Shown here: in pieces, positions 10,344 to 18,795 of the stretch | Layout: each line of letters begins with the position of its first letter | How positions within the stretch are numbered: the first letter of the stretch is position 1 | NCBI RefSeq assembly: GCF_029457495.1 | Contig: NZ_CP120361.1 | Span: 1,504,001-1,568,000, forward strand | Reading direction: 5' to 3' | Source: Chelativorans sp. AA-79 | GTDB lineage: Bacteria; Pseudomonadota; Alphaproteobacteria; Rhizobiales; Rhizobiaceae | DNA length: 64,000 nucleotides | Notes under the pieces: model-generated | Seen by the model: only the letters and a program-made list of their open reading frames with translations | Databases searched by the model: none | Told to the model about the DNA's origin: nothing | Program-made: the position numbers and the translations under genes

Positions 10344-11774
10344 TCAGATCGTGATACTCCCTGTCGCCAAACCATAGATTCCAATCACGCACCCGATGGC
10401 GGCGGCCAGAAAAATCAACCATTCGATGGGTGTGAAGATACGCTCGCCTTGTTCGCGCCGGGCCCAGAAATAGAGCAGGGTGCCGGGCGCGTAGAGCACC
10501 GCGGAAAGCAGCACAAATTTTAGACCGCCAGCGATGATCATGAAGAGTGTATAGAGCGCGGCAATGGCGGCTATGGTTAGATCACGCCTGCGCTCCACCG
10601 AAAGTGCCTCATAGCTCTCGCCCCGGTTGGCGATCAGGACCGCATAGGCTGCAACCAGGAAATACGGTATCAGCGACATGGCGCTGGTCAGATTGAGCAT
10701 CAGGGCAAAGGCATCCTGCGACCAATAGGTGCTGATGACGAACAGTTGCACGATGATATTGGTCAGCCACAGCGCTGCCGCCGGCACACGGTTCCGGTTT
10801 TCTCTGGCGAACAGCTTGGGCATATCGCGTGATTTTGCTGCCGCGAACATCACCTCGGCACAGATTAGTGACCATGCGAGATACGCGCCCAGAACTGAAA
10901 TCAGCACCCCGATACTAATGAATACGGCTCCCCAGGGCCCGACCACCGCCTCCAGCATTGGTGCCATGGACGGCTGTCGCATCCCGGCGAGATCGCTCCT
11001 CGCTAGAACGCCGTAGGGAAGGAGCGTCACTGCCACCATCAGTCCTGTCACCCCGACGAAGCCCAGAATCGTCGCCTTGCCGACATCGGAGCGCTCTTTC
11101 GCATAGCGCGAATAGACGCTTGCACCTTCGATACCGAGGAAGACGAACACCGTAACCAGCATTGTGGCGCGCACCTGCTCGAGCAGGCTCGTCTCCGGCA
11201 TGCCTTCCCCGCCATAGAAGCTTGCGCGGAAGAGATCGGCCTTGAAGGCAAAGATGAGGATCAGGATGAAAACCAGGATCGGCACGATTTTGGCAATGGT
11301 CACCACCGTGTTAATGAATGCTGCCTGCTGCACGCCGCGCAGGATCATGAAGTGGAAAAGCCAAATGCCGACCGAGGCGACAACGATGGCTGTCACCGTG
11401 TTGCCGTCGCCGAATACGGGGAAGAAGGCTCCAAGCGTCGACTTGATCAGCACCCAATAGGACACGTTGCCGATGCAACTGCCTATCCAGTAGCCAAAAG
11501 CGGACAGGAAGCCCGGATAGTCGCCGAATCCGGCTTTGGCATAGGCGAAGACGCCGGCATCCAGATCGGGTTTTCGCTCGGCGAGGGACTGAAAGACCCG
11601 CGCCAGCATGTACATGCCGCCGCCGGCTATTGACCACGCGATAATTGCCCCGAATGGTCCCGTGGCGCCGCCAAATGTGCGGGGAAGCGAAAATATGCCC
11701 GCGCCGACCATCGAGCCCACGACCATACCGGTGAGGGCAAAGAGCGGGAGCTTCTGCTCAGCTTTGATAGCCAT
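10344..11774 (-). CDS. arcD: Arginine/ornithine antiporter (APC family)
   Basis: Amino acid-polyamine-organocation transporter of 476 residues with about twelve to thirteen helices. The first helix carries the APC substrate-binding signature [15 protein letters not shown]. Family members of this length and type exchange arginine for ornithine or agmatine. The position directly upstream of arginine deiminase on the same strand supports arginine uptake and a shared transcript. ArcD naming rests on this context as well as on the family, since the exact exchange partner is not visible. The 223 bases upstream are AT-rich and probably hold the promoter. Confidence 0.85.
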   Translation of the reverse strand: MAIKAEQKLPLFALTGMVVGSMVGAGIFSLPRTFGGATGPFGAIIAWSIAGGGMYMLARVFQSLAERKPDLDAGVFAYAKAGFGDYPGFLSAFGYWIGSCIGNVSYWVLIKSTLGAFFPVFGDGNTVTAIVVASVGIWLFHFMILRGVQQAAFINTVVTIAKIVPILVFILILIFAFKADLFRASFYGGEGMPETSLLEQVRATMLVTVFVFLGIEGASVYSRYAKERSDVGKATILGFVGVTGLMVAVTLLPYGVLARSDLAGMRQPSMAPMLEAVVGPWGAVFISIGVLISVLGAYLAWSLICAEVMFAAAKSRDMPKLFARENRNRVPAAALWLTNIIVQLFVISTYWSQDAFALMLNLTSAMSLIPYFLVAAYAVLIANRGESYEALSVERRRDLTIAAIAALYTLFMIIAGGLKFVLLSAVLYAPGTLLYFWARREQGERIFTPIEWLIFLAAAIGCVIGIYGLATGSITI

Positions 11775-12054
11775 CGCGGCGCTCCAAACGAAATAAGCAC
11801 CAAATGCAAAAGTACGTCACCTCGCGCGAGCCAACCGGAATTTGCGCTGGAGCGCTTGTGCAGGAGATATTTACAGTTTTGTTTGAACGATGACCTTAGC
11901 GGAGAATCTTATAGCTATGCATAGAATCTCTATTTCGCCGCTTAATAAATAAAACAGAGACACTCTGCATGAGCATGGGATCCTCTGCTGATCTCATGTG
12001 CGGGCGGTAAGTATATATTCGTTGAACAGGTCCGACTTGATGCAGAGGTTCGTC

Positions 12055-12258
12055 ATGGCCAGGTACGATGAAACGCGCGGCCCATTCATCAATAAACTCG
12101 GTGGGCTGGTGCTCATTGTTCTTGGATTCCTGCTGGTAACGGCGGGTTACAGATCCGGGCAGGCTTTGTATATCGGAGCAGGCGGCGTTTCTCTTATCCT
12201 GGGCGTCATCCTGTTAGTGCGTAAGATCATCCAACGCAATCAAAGCGGCCGGCGATGA
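12055..12258 (+). CDS. Small two-helix membrane protein
   Basis: Predicted protein of 67 residues. A short polar N-terminus (MARYDETRGPF) is followed by two hydrophobic helices (about residues 12-31 and 37-56) and a basic tail (RKIIQRNQSGRR), suggesting both ends face the cytoplasm. I start it at base 12055, where CAGAGG lies seven bases upstream; a longer frame from 11998 is possible. I do not recognise the family. It converges with the small helical protein that follows. Confidence 0.55.
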   Translation: MARYDETRGPFINKLGGLVLIVLGFLLVTAGYRSGQALYIGAGGVSLILGVILLVRKIIQRNQSGRR

Positions 12259-12271
12259 TGACCGAACGCTT

Positions 12272-12559
12272 TTAATCGCGGGCGGCCTCTCTGCGTCTTT
12301 CCGATGCGTCGTAGATCTGCAACATCCGGTCGACCGCCGACAGTCGTTGATAGAATTCGTGCAGCATGTCGTCCACGGCGTTCATCTTTTCGCTGGCGAC
12401 GGCAAAAATCTCCTGCGAGGCCGCGCGCAGTTTGGAATCGGAAATATTCTCCAGCAGCAGGTCAAGCGCGCTATAGCGATATCGTGTATGGGCGAGCGCG
12501 TCCTTGACGTCGATCACCTGCTTGCGAACCGGATCGAGCACTTCGCCTAAATTGGCCAT
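12272..12559 (-). CDS. Small all-helical protein of unknown function
   Basis: Predicted soluble protein of 95 residues, almost entirely helical and charged, with heptad-like spacing of Leu/Val/Ile that suggests a short coiled coil or helical bundle. It has a clean start at 12559 with GGAG nine bases upstream. It is close to the AraC-type regulator (45 bases) on the same strand and may be co-transcribed with it. I do not recognise the family. Confidence 0.55.
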   Translation of the reverse strand: MANLGEVLDPVRKQVIDVKDALAHTRYRYSALDLLLENISDSKLRAASQEIFAVASEKMNAVDDMLHEFYQRLSAVDRMLQIYDASERRREAARD

Positions 12560-12604
12560 TGCAATATCTCCGAAATGTTTGGTCGGCTGCTTCGGAAGCC
12601 CACT

Positions 12605-13780
12605 TCAGGCCTGCAGCCGGCGCAGCAATGCTCCAAGCCGGTCGGCGGGCGCAGCCCACTTCAGATCAGTTAGCTGTCTGTTCGGCAGTTCCTTTCCAGC
12701 GATGCGGACATCGCTCGGGTTATAGCCGAACTCACGCTTGAAGGCGCGGCTGAACTCCGAGCCGTCCGCAAAGCCGCGCTCCTCGGCAATATCCAGGATT
12801 CGGCGCGTGTCGCTGGGGTCGGCCAGCGCTCGGTGAGCATCGAGCAGGCGGCGGTGCTGGATGTAGTGAACCACGCCTCCGTAAGGTTCGAACAGGCGAT
12901 AGAGCCGCGAACGAGATACGCCTAATTCACACTGCAGGCTTGCCACGCCAATATTGCTGGAGCGGATGTTGGCTTGCACGAAGCGGCGAGCGCGTTCGAG
13001 CAAGGCATTGTTGATCGTATCACCCGCTTCGTTGCGGTGATCGGAGATTGGCGCAATACAGGCAAGGATCATCGCTCTCGTTGCTGTCACCAGTCCAGGC
13101 AGGTCACTTCTGTCCAGCGATGGCAGGCAACGGGCAAGGCCGATCAGGTATTCGGCGAGAAGCTTGGCCATTCCGTTGTTGCGTGTTGTGAACTCCGCCG
13201 CATCCAGGACATGAGCCATGCCCCGGAAAAAGTCCCTCGGCACGAACAACTGCAGCATTTCGCAGTCGGTGAGGTATCCCTCAAACTTCTTGCCGAGCGG
13301 ATGTATTTGCACTGATCCGGCGCGCCCCTCAATCGTCCTCGACGGAGTGTCCGTTTTCGAGTTGCCTTTCAACATTACGCTGATCAGCCAATGATCGATC
13401 GGGTCACGCCGCACATGCCCTGCCAGGCTCGCGAACCCCAAGCCGTCGGTACTGACATGTGACAAGGCCAGACTGCCGAGATCCCAGAGTACCTGCTTTC
13501 CAGTGAAGCCGACCGAGACATCATCCGGCTCGAGTAGATCGACCAAAGGCGAATAGCTGGCGCGCCAAGCCAGAAACTGCTCTTCCGGAGGAAGCTCCAT
13601 GGTCGAAAATTCAAAGGCCGGCACCCACGTCTCTCTAGGGGTAATTGATGGCGGTTGCCTTATGACGTCCTGTGAAGTCTCGGTGCTCGGAGCTTTCGTG
13701 TCGATGGAGAGTTGAGCGCGAGCCGCAAGCCCTGCCTTCGGAGCAGTGCTGTCGGTTGAAAGCAGTCCAAGTGGCGACAT
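12605..13780 (-). CDS. AraC-family transcriptional regulator
   Basis: Protein of 391 residues with a large N-terminal ligand-binding region of the AraC_binding_2 type (about residues 50-240) and a C-terminal AraC DNA-binding domain with two helix-turn-helix motifs. The first is GVASLQCELGVSRSRLYRLF near residue 283. The second is around DIAEERGFADGSEFSRAFKREFG near 335, matching the conserved GF-x(3)-S-x-FSRxFK pattern. The start at 13780 has GAGGAAAAG directly upstream. It is divergent from the NhaC-type antiporter gene at 14157 and is a natural candidate for its regulator. The inducer is unknown. Confidence 0.88.
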   Translation of the reverse strand: MSPLGLLSTDSTAPKAGLAARAQLSIDTKAPSTETSQDVIRQPPSITPRETWVPAFEFSTMELPPEEQFLAWRASYSPLVDLLEPDDVSVGFTGKQVLWDLGSLALSHVSTDGLGFASLAGHVRRDPIDHWLISVMLKGNSKTDTPSRTIEGRAGSVQIHPLGKKFEGYLTDCEMLQLFVPRDFFRGMAHVLDAAEFTTRNNGMAKLLAEYLIGLARCLPSLDRSDLPGLVTATRAMILACIAPISDHRNEAGDTINNALLERARRFVQANIRSSNIGVASLQCELGVSRSRLYRLFEPYGGVVHYIQHRRLLDAHRALADPSDTRRILDIAEERGFADGSEFSRAFKREFGYNPSDVRIAGKELPNRQLTDLKWAAPADRLGALLRRLQA

Positions 13781-14156
13781 CTTTTCCTCGCAAAAGATTC
13801 GCTCCCCGTCATTTATAAATTTTACGTTATATACGCATTTTCTTCAAGCTTTCCGTGGGTATTCTGTGAGACCCGATAATACCTCCGCCCTCAATCAAAA
13901 ATTGGCTAAGAATCCCACAGTTATGCTTTGCGTCTCTTTTGCAGAATCGTATCGGTGCTTTGGCCGTTTTTGTCTTGCCCTACCTGCTGCCCGATACAAT
14001 ATTCAAATGCAGCCGGTAGGAGCGTTGCATAGCAGTCAGACGAGCCGCCGCCTGGTTGGCGGAACTCGTATTTTGTGGCGGCTGCGGCGAACAGATGTGC
14101 CGAACGCAACTAAGCCGCGCTCTCATAGAGAAGACTTGTCTGAGAAGAGACGGCGC
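13781..14156. promoter_or_regulatory. Divergent intergenic region, AraC regulator / NhaC antiporter
   Basis: No gene is convincing in these 376 bases. The first part, about 13800-13860, is markedly AT-rich compared with its surroundings and fits overlapping divergent promoters. It also contains one copy of the imperfect 41-base repeat described separately at 13899-13939. Confidence 0.45.
13899..13939. repeat. 41-base imperfect repeat, copy 1
   Basis: By direct comparison, 32 of 41 bases match the stretch at 17003-17043 in the same orientation and without gaps; the core is AGAATCCCA. Both copies lie in intergenic DNA upstream of a gene. The meaning is unknown: a shared regulatory site, a mobile-repeat remnant or a decayed coding fragment are all possible. 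Confidence 0.45.
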
Positions 14157-15650
14157 ATGAATGGGCTCGACATGCCAAAGGCGCTCTCCACCTTCGAAGC
14201 GCTCGTACCGATCGTCAGCCTCATCCTGCTGGTTGCAATTGCCTACTACATTTTCGGTGAAGCAAGTACATCCGGACCGACGCAGGTCGCGCTCGTCGTG
14301 GCCACCATGATCGCCGTGTTCATTGCCTGGCGGCGCGGCCATTCGCTCTCCTCGCTCAACGCCGCGGCGACGGCGAGCGTAAGCTCCGGCATCGGCGCGA
14401 TTTTCATTCTCTTCGCGGTCGGCGCGCTGATCGGCACATGGGCATTGAGCGGCACCCTCATCGCGATGGTCTATTACGGGATGCAGATACTCAACCCGGC
14501 CTATTTCTATGTGACGGCCGCTGCCATCTGCGCGGTGGTCTCGTTCTGCATCGGCAGCTCGTGGACAGTCGTCGGCACGATCGGCATTGGCCTTATGGGG
14601 ATCGCACTGAGCATCGACATGGATCCGGCCATCACCGCTGGCGCCGTGATCTCGGGAGCCTATTTCGGCGATACGATATCCCCGCTCTCTGATTCGGCGA
14701 ATCTCGTCGCCGGTATGGTTGGTGCCAATCTTTACGAGCATATCCGTGAAACGGCCCTGACAACGTCCGGGGCGTTGGCGATCGCACTTTTGGTCTTCTG
14801 GACAATCGGCAAGCCCGCCGATTTCGACATCAGCAACGAAATTGCCGCCATAGAGAGAGCGTTTGACGTATCGCCGGTGTTGTCTCTGCCGCTCATTGTC
14901 GTCGTAGGATTGGCGCTCTGCCGGCTGCCGCCATTCACATCGATCTTCATCGGCGCGATTGTGGCCTGCGCACTTGCGGCCATCATCGCGCCTGAGCGCG
15001 TGATGGCATTCGCGAGCACCGTGAGCCGTGAGGACCTTCCGCCGTGGCTCTTGCTTCTCAAGGGCGTGTGGTTGGCGTTCGCGAACGGCTATGTGTCCGC
15101 AACCGGAGTGGCTGATATCGATCAGCTACTGTCGCGCGGTGGCATGGAAAGCATGCTCAACACGATCTGGCTCGTGATCGCCGCGCTCGCCTTCGGCGGC
15201 GTCGTCGAAAAAGCGGGCGTCCTCGACAAACTGGTTAGGCCGGTAATAAATGCTGCGAAGACGGCAGGCACCCTCATCATATCGTTGGTTGCTGCCGTCT
15301 TCGCCACGAACGTCGTCACGGCCGACCAATACATCTCGATCGCATTGCCGGGGCGGATGTTCAAGACCGCCTTCGCATCGCGCGGTTTCGCGCCCGTTGT
15401 ACTCTCTCGCGCAGTCGGCGGTGCTGCAACGCCCACTTCGGCCTTGGTTCCCTGGAACAGCTGTGGTGCCTATATGGCAGCAACATTGGGTGTGGCGACA
15501 CTCGACTATGTTCCCTACGCCATCTTTAGCCTCCTCAGTCCGCTTCTCGTGGTCGTAGTCGCCTTCGCGGGCGTGCGGATGCAGCGTGTGTCGGATACGG
15601 ACAAGGAGTCCTCGGAGCAACGGGGCCGCACCACGCCTGACGGTGGTTAG
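14157..15650 (+). CDS. nhaC: Na+/H+ antiporter, NhaC family
   Basis: Integral membrane protein of 497 residues with about twelve helices. Typical NhaC features are the SSWTVVGTIGIGLMGIA segment near residue 138, the GAYFGDTISPLSDSANL loop near 170 and the NVVTADQYISIALPGRMF segment near 385. Family members exchange Na+ for H+, and some, like MleN, couple this to an organic acid such as malate/lactate. I chose the start at 14157 because AGAAGAGA lies just upstream and because translation before it has no membrane character. It is divergent from the AraC-type regulator, so regulation by that protein is likely. The substrate beyond Na+ and H+ is open. Confidence 0.88.
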   Translation: MNGLDMPKALSTFEALVPIVSLILLVAIAYYIFGEASTSGPTQVALVVATMIAVFIAWRRGHSLSSLNAAATASVSSGIGAIFILFAVGALIGTWALSGTLIAMVYYGMQILNPAYFYVTAAAICAVVSFCIGSSWTVVGTIGIGLMGIALSIDMDPAITAGAVISGAYFGDTISPLSDSANLVAGMVGANLYEHIRETALTTSGALAIALLVFWTIGKPADFDISNEIAAIERAFDVSPVLSLPLIVVVGLALCRLPPFTSIFIGAIVACALAAIIAPERVMAFASTVSREDLPPWLLLLKGVWLAFANGYVSATGVADIDQLLSRGGMESMLNTIWLVIAALAFGGVVEKAGVLDKLVRPVINAAKTAGTLIISLVAAVFATNVVTADQYISIALPGRMFKTAFASRGFAPVVLSRAVGGAATPTSALVPWNSCGAYMAATLGVATLDYVPYAIFSLLSPLLVVVVAFAGVRMQRVSDTDKESSEQRGRTTPDGG

Positions 15651-15657
15651 TGAGCCG

Positions 15658-16044
15658 CTAGCGCCAGCGGCAAAGTCCCGGGCGAATAGGGCGGAATCCG
15701 CTCGCGCGGGCAAGACATTCATTATCGAATGTGCGCGTAGTGCTGCCGCGCACCGCACAGACCGGCGCGAATTCGCGCGCGCAGGCGATTGGCCGGCCCG
15801 TGATCGGTCGGAAGCTTGCGCGGCATTGGCCACGATGCAGAACCTGGAACCCGGACGAGCGAGCTAGGCAGGCATTAGCGAACGTCCGCTGCTGATTGCC
15901 TCGCCGGGCACACACCGGCGCATGTTCGAAAGTGCACACTTGCGGACGTCCCGGAATCGGACGCTGTTCCACAGCGACAGTGCAAGCCGTCATTGCTATA
16001 ATGACAACAATGAAGGCAAAGACTCTATCTGCGGCGCCCGACAT
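15658..16044 (-). CDS. Kazal-type inhibitor-like lipoprotein, two domains
   Basis: Predicted secreted protein of 128 residues. The N-terminus is hydrophobic and ends in IAMTAC, a plausible lipobox with Cys at about 21. Two tandem repeats follow, each with four cysteines in the order C-x(6)-PVC-x(n)-TF-x-N-x-CLARxSGF-x(n)-C, which matches the Kazal/follistatin-like pattern of serine protease inhibitors. I start at 16044, where GGGAAGCGAG lies just upstream. It is convergent with the antiporter gene, seven bases away. Protease inhibition is known for eukaryotic and a few bacterial Kazal proteins; here it is inference. Confidence 0.75.
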   Translation of the reverse strand: MSGAADRVFAFIVVIIAMTACTVAVEQRPIPGRPQVCTFEHAPVCARRGNQQRTFANACLARSSGFQVLHRGQCRASFRPITGRPIACAREFAPVCAVRGSTTRTFDNECLARASGFRPIRPGLCRWR

Positions 16045-16073
16045 TTTCTCGCTTCCCACTTCGGGAGTTGCAG

Positions 16074-16382
16074 TTACCCCCTCACGAGTGCTCTTACGAA
16101 ACCGGCCAGAAGAATCAGGACAAGACCTCCCACCAACCCTGCCATAGCGGCTCCGATCAACATCGTTGGCGTCAAGCCATTCGCGAGGTGGCCCATGAAG
16201 CGCGCGACGCCTGGAATGCGAGGGGACGGCCACACAAAGAGTAGTCCGCCGATACCGCCGATAATGCCGTCAGCGACCCGACCCCAGCTGAAGCTCCGAA
16301 CTTGACGACCAAGCACGACCCCAGCAGTAGCGCCGCAAAGGAATTCGACTATCAGTAATATGTTGTTTGCAAAACTAGGCAT
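16074..16382 (-). CDS. Small integral membrane protein of unknown function
   Basis: About 102 residues with three hydrophobic glycine-rich helices (roughly residues 5-25, 37-52 and 70-98 from this start). An earlier Met at 16418 would add twelve residues; neither start has a strong ribosome site. The overall look is of a glycine-zipper type membrane protein, but I do not assign a named family. It lies between the Kazal lipoprotein and the DUF1269 protein on the same strand, with short gaps, so the three may be one operon. Confidence 0.6.
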   Translation of the reverse strand: MPSFANNILLIVEFLCGATAGVVLGRQVRSFSWGRVADGIIGGIGGLLFVWPSPRIPGVARFMGHLANGLTPTMLIGAAMAGLVGGLVLILLAGFVRALVRG

Positions 16383-16435
16383 GGCCGCCAGACTTAGATC
16401 AGTTTCCCAAGCTCTCATTGAGCCTACGTCGCAGC

Positions 16436-16927
16436 CTATGCTGACTCCTGATTGAGCGCATCGCGCAGAAGCTTCTCCTTGGTTTCATCCAGAGAGGTCT
16501 TGAGCACCTTGCCTCCGTACCCTTCGATCTCCTTGAGCACCTTGTCGACCGTCATATCCCGCACAAGCAAGAACAGACCGCCTTTTCCCGGTTCGAAACT
16601 TGCTGACAGCTCTTTCATGAAAGCATCATTGATGCCCACGTCGGTCAGCGCTCCGGCAACCGCGCCAGAAGCCGCGCCTATAGCTACACCTAGCAGCGGA
16701 TTGAGAAACAGAAGGCCGATGAGCAAGCCCCAGAAGCTACCCTGTGCCGCACCGGCAGCGGTGGTGCTGTGGATCTGATTGAGTTTGATCTTGCCGGTCT
16801 TGGTCCTGGTTGCGATAACGGCATCGTCAAGTCTGATGAGGTATTCTTTCTGCAAACCAAAAAGTTTGTTGCGCACTTCCTCAGCTTCGGCTTCGGTGGG
16901 ATACACTATGACGATGAGATTGGACAT
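16436..16927 (-). CDS. DUF1269 domain membrane-associated protein
   Basis: Protein of 163 residues that starts MSNLIVIVYPTEAEAEEV and continues with a polar domain, then a glycine/alanine-rich hydrophobic hairpin (about residues 62-92, LLIGLLFLNPLLGVAIGAA), then a second polar domain ending in helices. This is the DUF1269 layout. The biochemical function is unknown; such proteins often sit among stress genes. The Met at 16927 is the family's usual start. The divergent upstream DNA carries the second copy of the 41-base repeat. Confidence 0.85.
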   Translation of the reverse strand: MSNLIVIVYPTEAEAEEVRNKLFGLQKEYLIRLDDAVIATRTKTGKIKLNQIHSTTAAGAAQGSFWGLLIGLLFLNPLLGVAIGAASGAVAGALTDVGINDAFMKELSASFEPGKGGLFLLVRDMTVDKVLKEIEGYGGKVLKTSLDETKEKLLRDALNQESA

Positions 16928-17585
16928 GAATGCCACCCTGTCGACATGTGATATCGGTACTGAACTGTTGTACACACAGTCTACCGCCTCATGCGTTGAA
17001 AGAAACTAGCTGAGAATCCCAAAGCTTTGCTCTGCGTATATTTGTGTAAAGTCCGCGAATATCTCACTACCCATTGCAGTCTGCATGTGTTGGAGCAGCG
17101 TGGCCCATTCCGCCAAGTAGTTAGGAGTTCTTCGCACCGCCTCGTATCCTTGGGAAGAGCGTGGACCGGAAAACACTGGCGTCGACGATCCGGTGGCACG
17201 CAATTTAGATCGATCCGGTATGCGACATGGAGGGCAAATGGCTACTGCGACACTCCCTTGTTGCGGAATTCCTGAACCCTGCAACACAACTCGCGACCAT
17301 GGAGCAAGCATTTGCGTGGCCAACCCGCGATGGCAGGCAGCTCTGCGATATTAACGGTCTCCGACATCAGCCATTCAGCATGCCCAATCTTGCCGTTCCT
17401 TCGAGACAGTGGACTTTCTTCCTTCGCGTTCCATCTTGAACGCCTTTTTACCCTTCTCAGCCCAAAGTTCCCGCGCGTGCTCCCCTTGCTCGCTATTGAG
17501 CTTTTCGGTGACGTGCTCCCCGCTTTGTCCCGCCTACAGGTTAGCCCTGTTCACGTTTTGGGCCGCTCCCCAATGCACCCTCGGC
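16928..17585. other. Gene-poor stretch with possible decayed coding fragments
   Basis: I see no intact gene. Two minus-strand frames look vaguely protein-like: one at 17006-17150 (a tract containing YLAEWATLLQHMQTAMG) and a highly charged one at about 17360-17570 (containing EHARELWAEKGKKAFKMERE) interrupted by a TAG and lacking a start codon. The second lies directly beyond the IS end and could be the remainder of the gene the IS interrupts. Neither can be assigned. The 41-base repeat copy lies at 17003. Confidence 0.35.
17003..17043. repeat. 41-base imperfect repeat, copy 2
   Basis: Partner of the stretch at 13899-13939: 32 of 41 positions identical, same orientation, no gaps. It lies upstream of the DUF1269 gene (start 16927). 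See the first copy for interpretation. Confidence 0.45.
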
Positions 17586-17603
17586 TGGCGCTAGAGTTTT
17601 CCG
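17586..17603. repeat. IS terminal inverted repeat, orfB side
   Basis: Reads TGGCGCTAGAGTTTTCCG inward. Sixteen of eighteen bases match the other end in inverted orientation. Confidence 0.85.
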
Positions 17604-17610
17604 GCCTTGG

Positions 17611-18417
17611 TCAGCAACACGGGCTGGCTGCGTGTGCCGATTTCATGAGCGCGGCCGGGACATTGTTCCCGATCGCGCCGTGTGGCCGTTGCTCATTATA
17701 GTCTCTGCGCCAAGCCTCCAACTTTTCCGCCGCATCCGCAAGGCTCAAGAACCAGTGGGCGTTCAAACATTCCGCCCGCAACCGCGCATTGAATGCCTCG
17801 ATGAAGGCGTTGTCGATGGGCTTCCCCGGCCGCGAGAAGTCGAGCGTGACGCCGCGCTGGTAAGCCCACAGGTCCAGGTCGCGGGAGATGAACTCGGAGC
17901 CCTGATCGACGCGGATCGTCTTCGGATAGCCGGTTCGTGCGCACACCCGCTCCAGCGTGGCAACGACGTCCTCGCCGCGATAGCTGAACCTGGCATCCAG
18001 CGCCGGCGCGTAGCGCGAGAACGTGTCGACCACCGTCAGCACCCGTAGCTTGCGACCGGTCGCAAGCTGGTCGTGCACGACGTCCATGGCCCACACATCG
18101 TTCGGGCCGACGGCGCGGTCCTCGCGCAGCTTCGCTTTCACCCGTCGCTTCGGCGTCTTGTTCCTCAGCTGCATGCCCAATTCCTTGTAAAGCCTGTAGG
18201 TCTTCTTCTGATTGATCGCCCATCCCTCCCGCCGCAGCAGAACATGCACGCGCCGGTAGCCGAAGCGCACACGGGTCTGGCTAATCTCCTTGATCCGCTG
18301 TTCCAGAGCGGCCTGGCCGGGCCGGCGCGACTTGTACCGGCAGGTCTTCGGGTCGAACCGGATCGCCGCACAGGCGCGGCGGATCGAGATCGCCCATTCG
18401 ACACGCATCGCGTCCAC
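17611..18417 (-). CDS. IS3-family transposase orfB (DDE integrase)
   Basis: Protein of 268 residues. A helix-turn-helix-like segment (HTH_21 type, with RFGYRRVHVLLRREGW near residue 52) is followed by an integrase core. The catalytic triad is visible: Asp in VWAMDVVHD (about 114), Asp in VDQGSEF (about 174) and Glu in FIEAFNARLR about 35 residues later. The ending YNEQRPHGAIG is typical. IS3 elements make the active enzyme as an orfA-orfB fusion by programmed frameshifting; since orfA is broken here, this orfB alone should not transpose the element. Confidence 0.9.
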   Translation of the reverse strand: MDAMRVEWAISIRRACAAIRFDPKTCRYKSRRPGQAALEQRIKEISQTRVRFGYRRVHVLLRREGWAINQKKTYRLYKELGMQLRNKTPKRRVKAKLREDRAVGPNDVWAMDVVHDQLATGRKLRVLTVVDTFSRYAPALDARFSYRGEDVVATLERVCARTGYPKTIRVDQGSEFISRDLDLWAYQRGVTLDFSRPGKPIDNAFIEAFNARLRAECLNAHWFLSLADAAEKLEAWRRDYNEQRPHGAIGNNVPAALMKSAHAASPCC

Positions 18418-18440
18418 CAGCGCTCTCTTCCGGCCAGGCC

Positions 18441-18681
18441 TCAGAGCTTTCGCTTGATGACGTCCTGCAGCATCTCCCGATCGAGCGTCAGGTCCGCCAC
18501 GATCTTCTTCAGCCGGGCATTCTCCTGCTCAAGCTCGCGCAGCCGCTTCATCTCCGACGGCATCATGCCGGAATACTTCTTCCAGTTGAAGTAGGTCGCC
18601 TGGCTGATCCCCGCCTTCCGGCAGATCGCCCTGCTTGATGATGAACGCCTTCTGCGCGTCCGTGAACTGCGATGCCTTCAT
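18441..18681 (-). pseudogene. IS3-family orfA, frameshifted by a small internal deletion
   Basis: The start (MKASQFTDAQKAFIIKQG) and the rest (ICRKAGISQATYFNWKK, then a leucine-zipper region ending DVIKRKL and a stop) are both clear but lie in different frames. The usual linker between KQG and ICRKAG (about eight residues in relatives) is missing, so a deletion of roughly two dozen bases, not a multiple of three, has destroyed the gene. The 241-base span is itself not divisible by three. The family role is DNA binding to the terminal repeats. Confidence 0.82.
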
Positions 18682-18715
18682 CGCTTCCGCTCCCTCTCCC
18701 AGCCAGGAAATGGCG

Positions 18716-18733
18716 CGGAAAACTCTAACCCCA
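18716..18733. repeat. IS terminal inverted repeat, orfA side
   Basis: Reads TGGGGTTAGAGTTTTCCG inward on the minus strand, differing from the other end at positions 4 and 6. Confidence 0.85.
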
Positions 18734-18778
18734 TTCGAGGGCATTTAACGGAAGCTGACCGGCATTCTTATCGGCCAT
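18734..18778 (-). pseudogene. 5' end of a gene cut off by the IS element
   Basis: Directly after the DctM stop there is GGAGACTTAG, a good ribosome site, then ATG at 18778 opening MADKNAGQLPLNALE before the IS inverted repeat begins and brings a stop within two codons. The 18-base gap to dctM makes this look like the next gene of the TRAP operon. Too little remains to name it. A charged minus-strand frame beyond the other end of the IS (17360-17570) could be its continuation but does not join in frame. Confidence 0.6.
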
Positions 18779-18795
18779 CTCTAAGTCTCCTTGGG

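Larger units (their letters stand above)
17586..18733 (-). mobile_element. IS3-family insertion sequence (IS407-like group), probably inactive
   Basis: Element of 1148 bases bounded by 18-base imperfect terminal inverted repeats that begin TGG, as in the IS3 family (ends TG...CA). It holds an orfA that is frameshifted and an intact orfB with the DDE integrase domain, both on the minus strand. The flanks (GGC on the left, TTC on the right) do not form a target duplication, so the ends may have been rearranged after insertion. On its orfA side it cuts into a gene that begins at 18778. Group assignment is from the protein sequences and is approximate. Confidence 0.88.

Noticed and set aside
17583..18736. 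Target-site duplication around the IS element
   Set aside because: The bases next to the two inverted repeats (GGC and TTC) do not match, and no 3-5 base direct repeat was found with small shifts.
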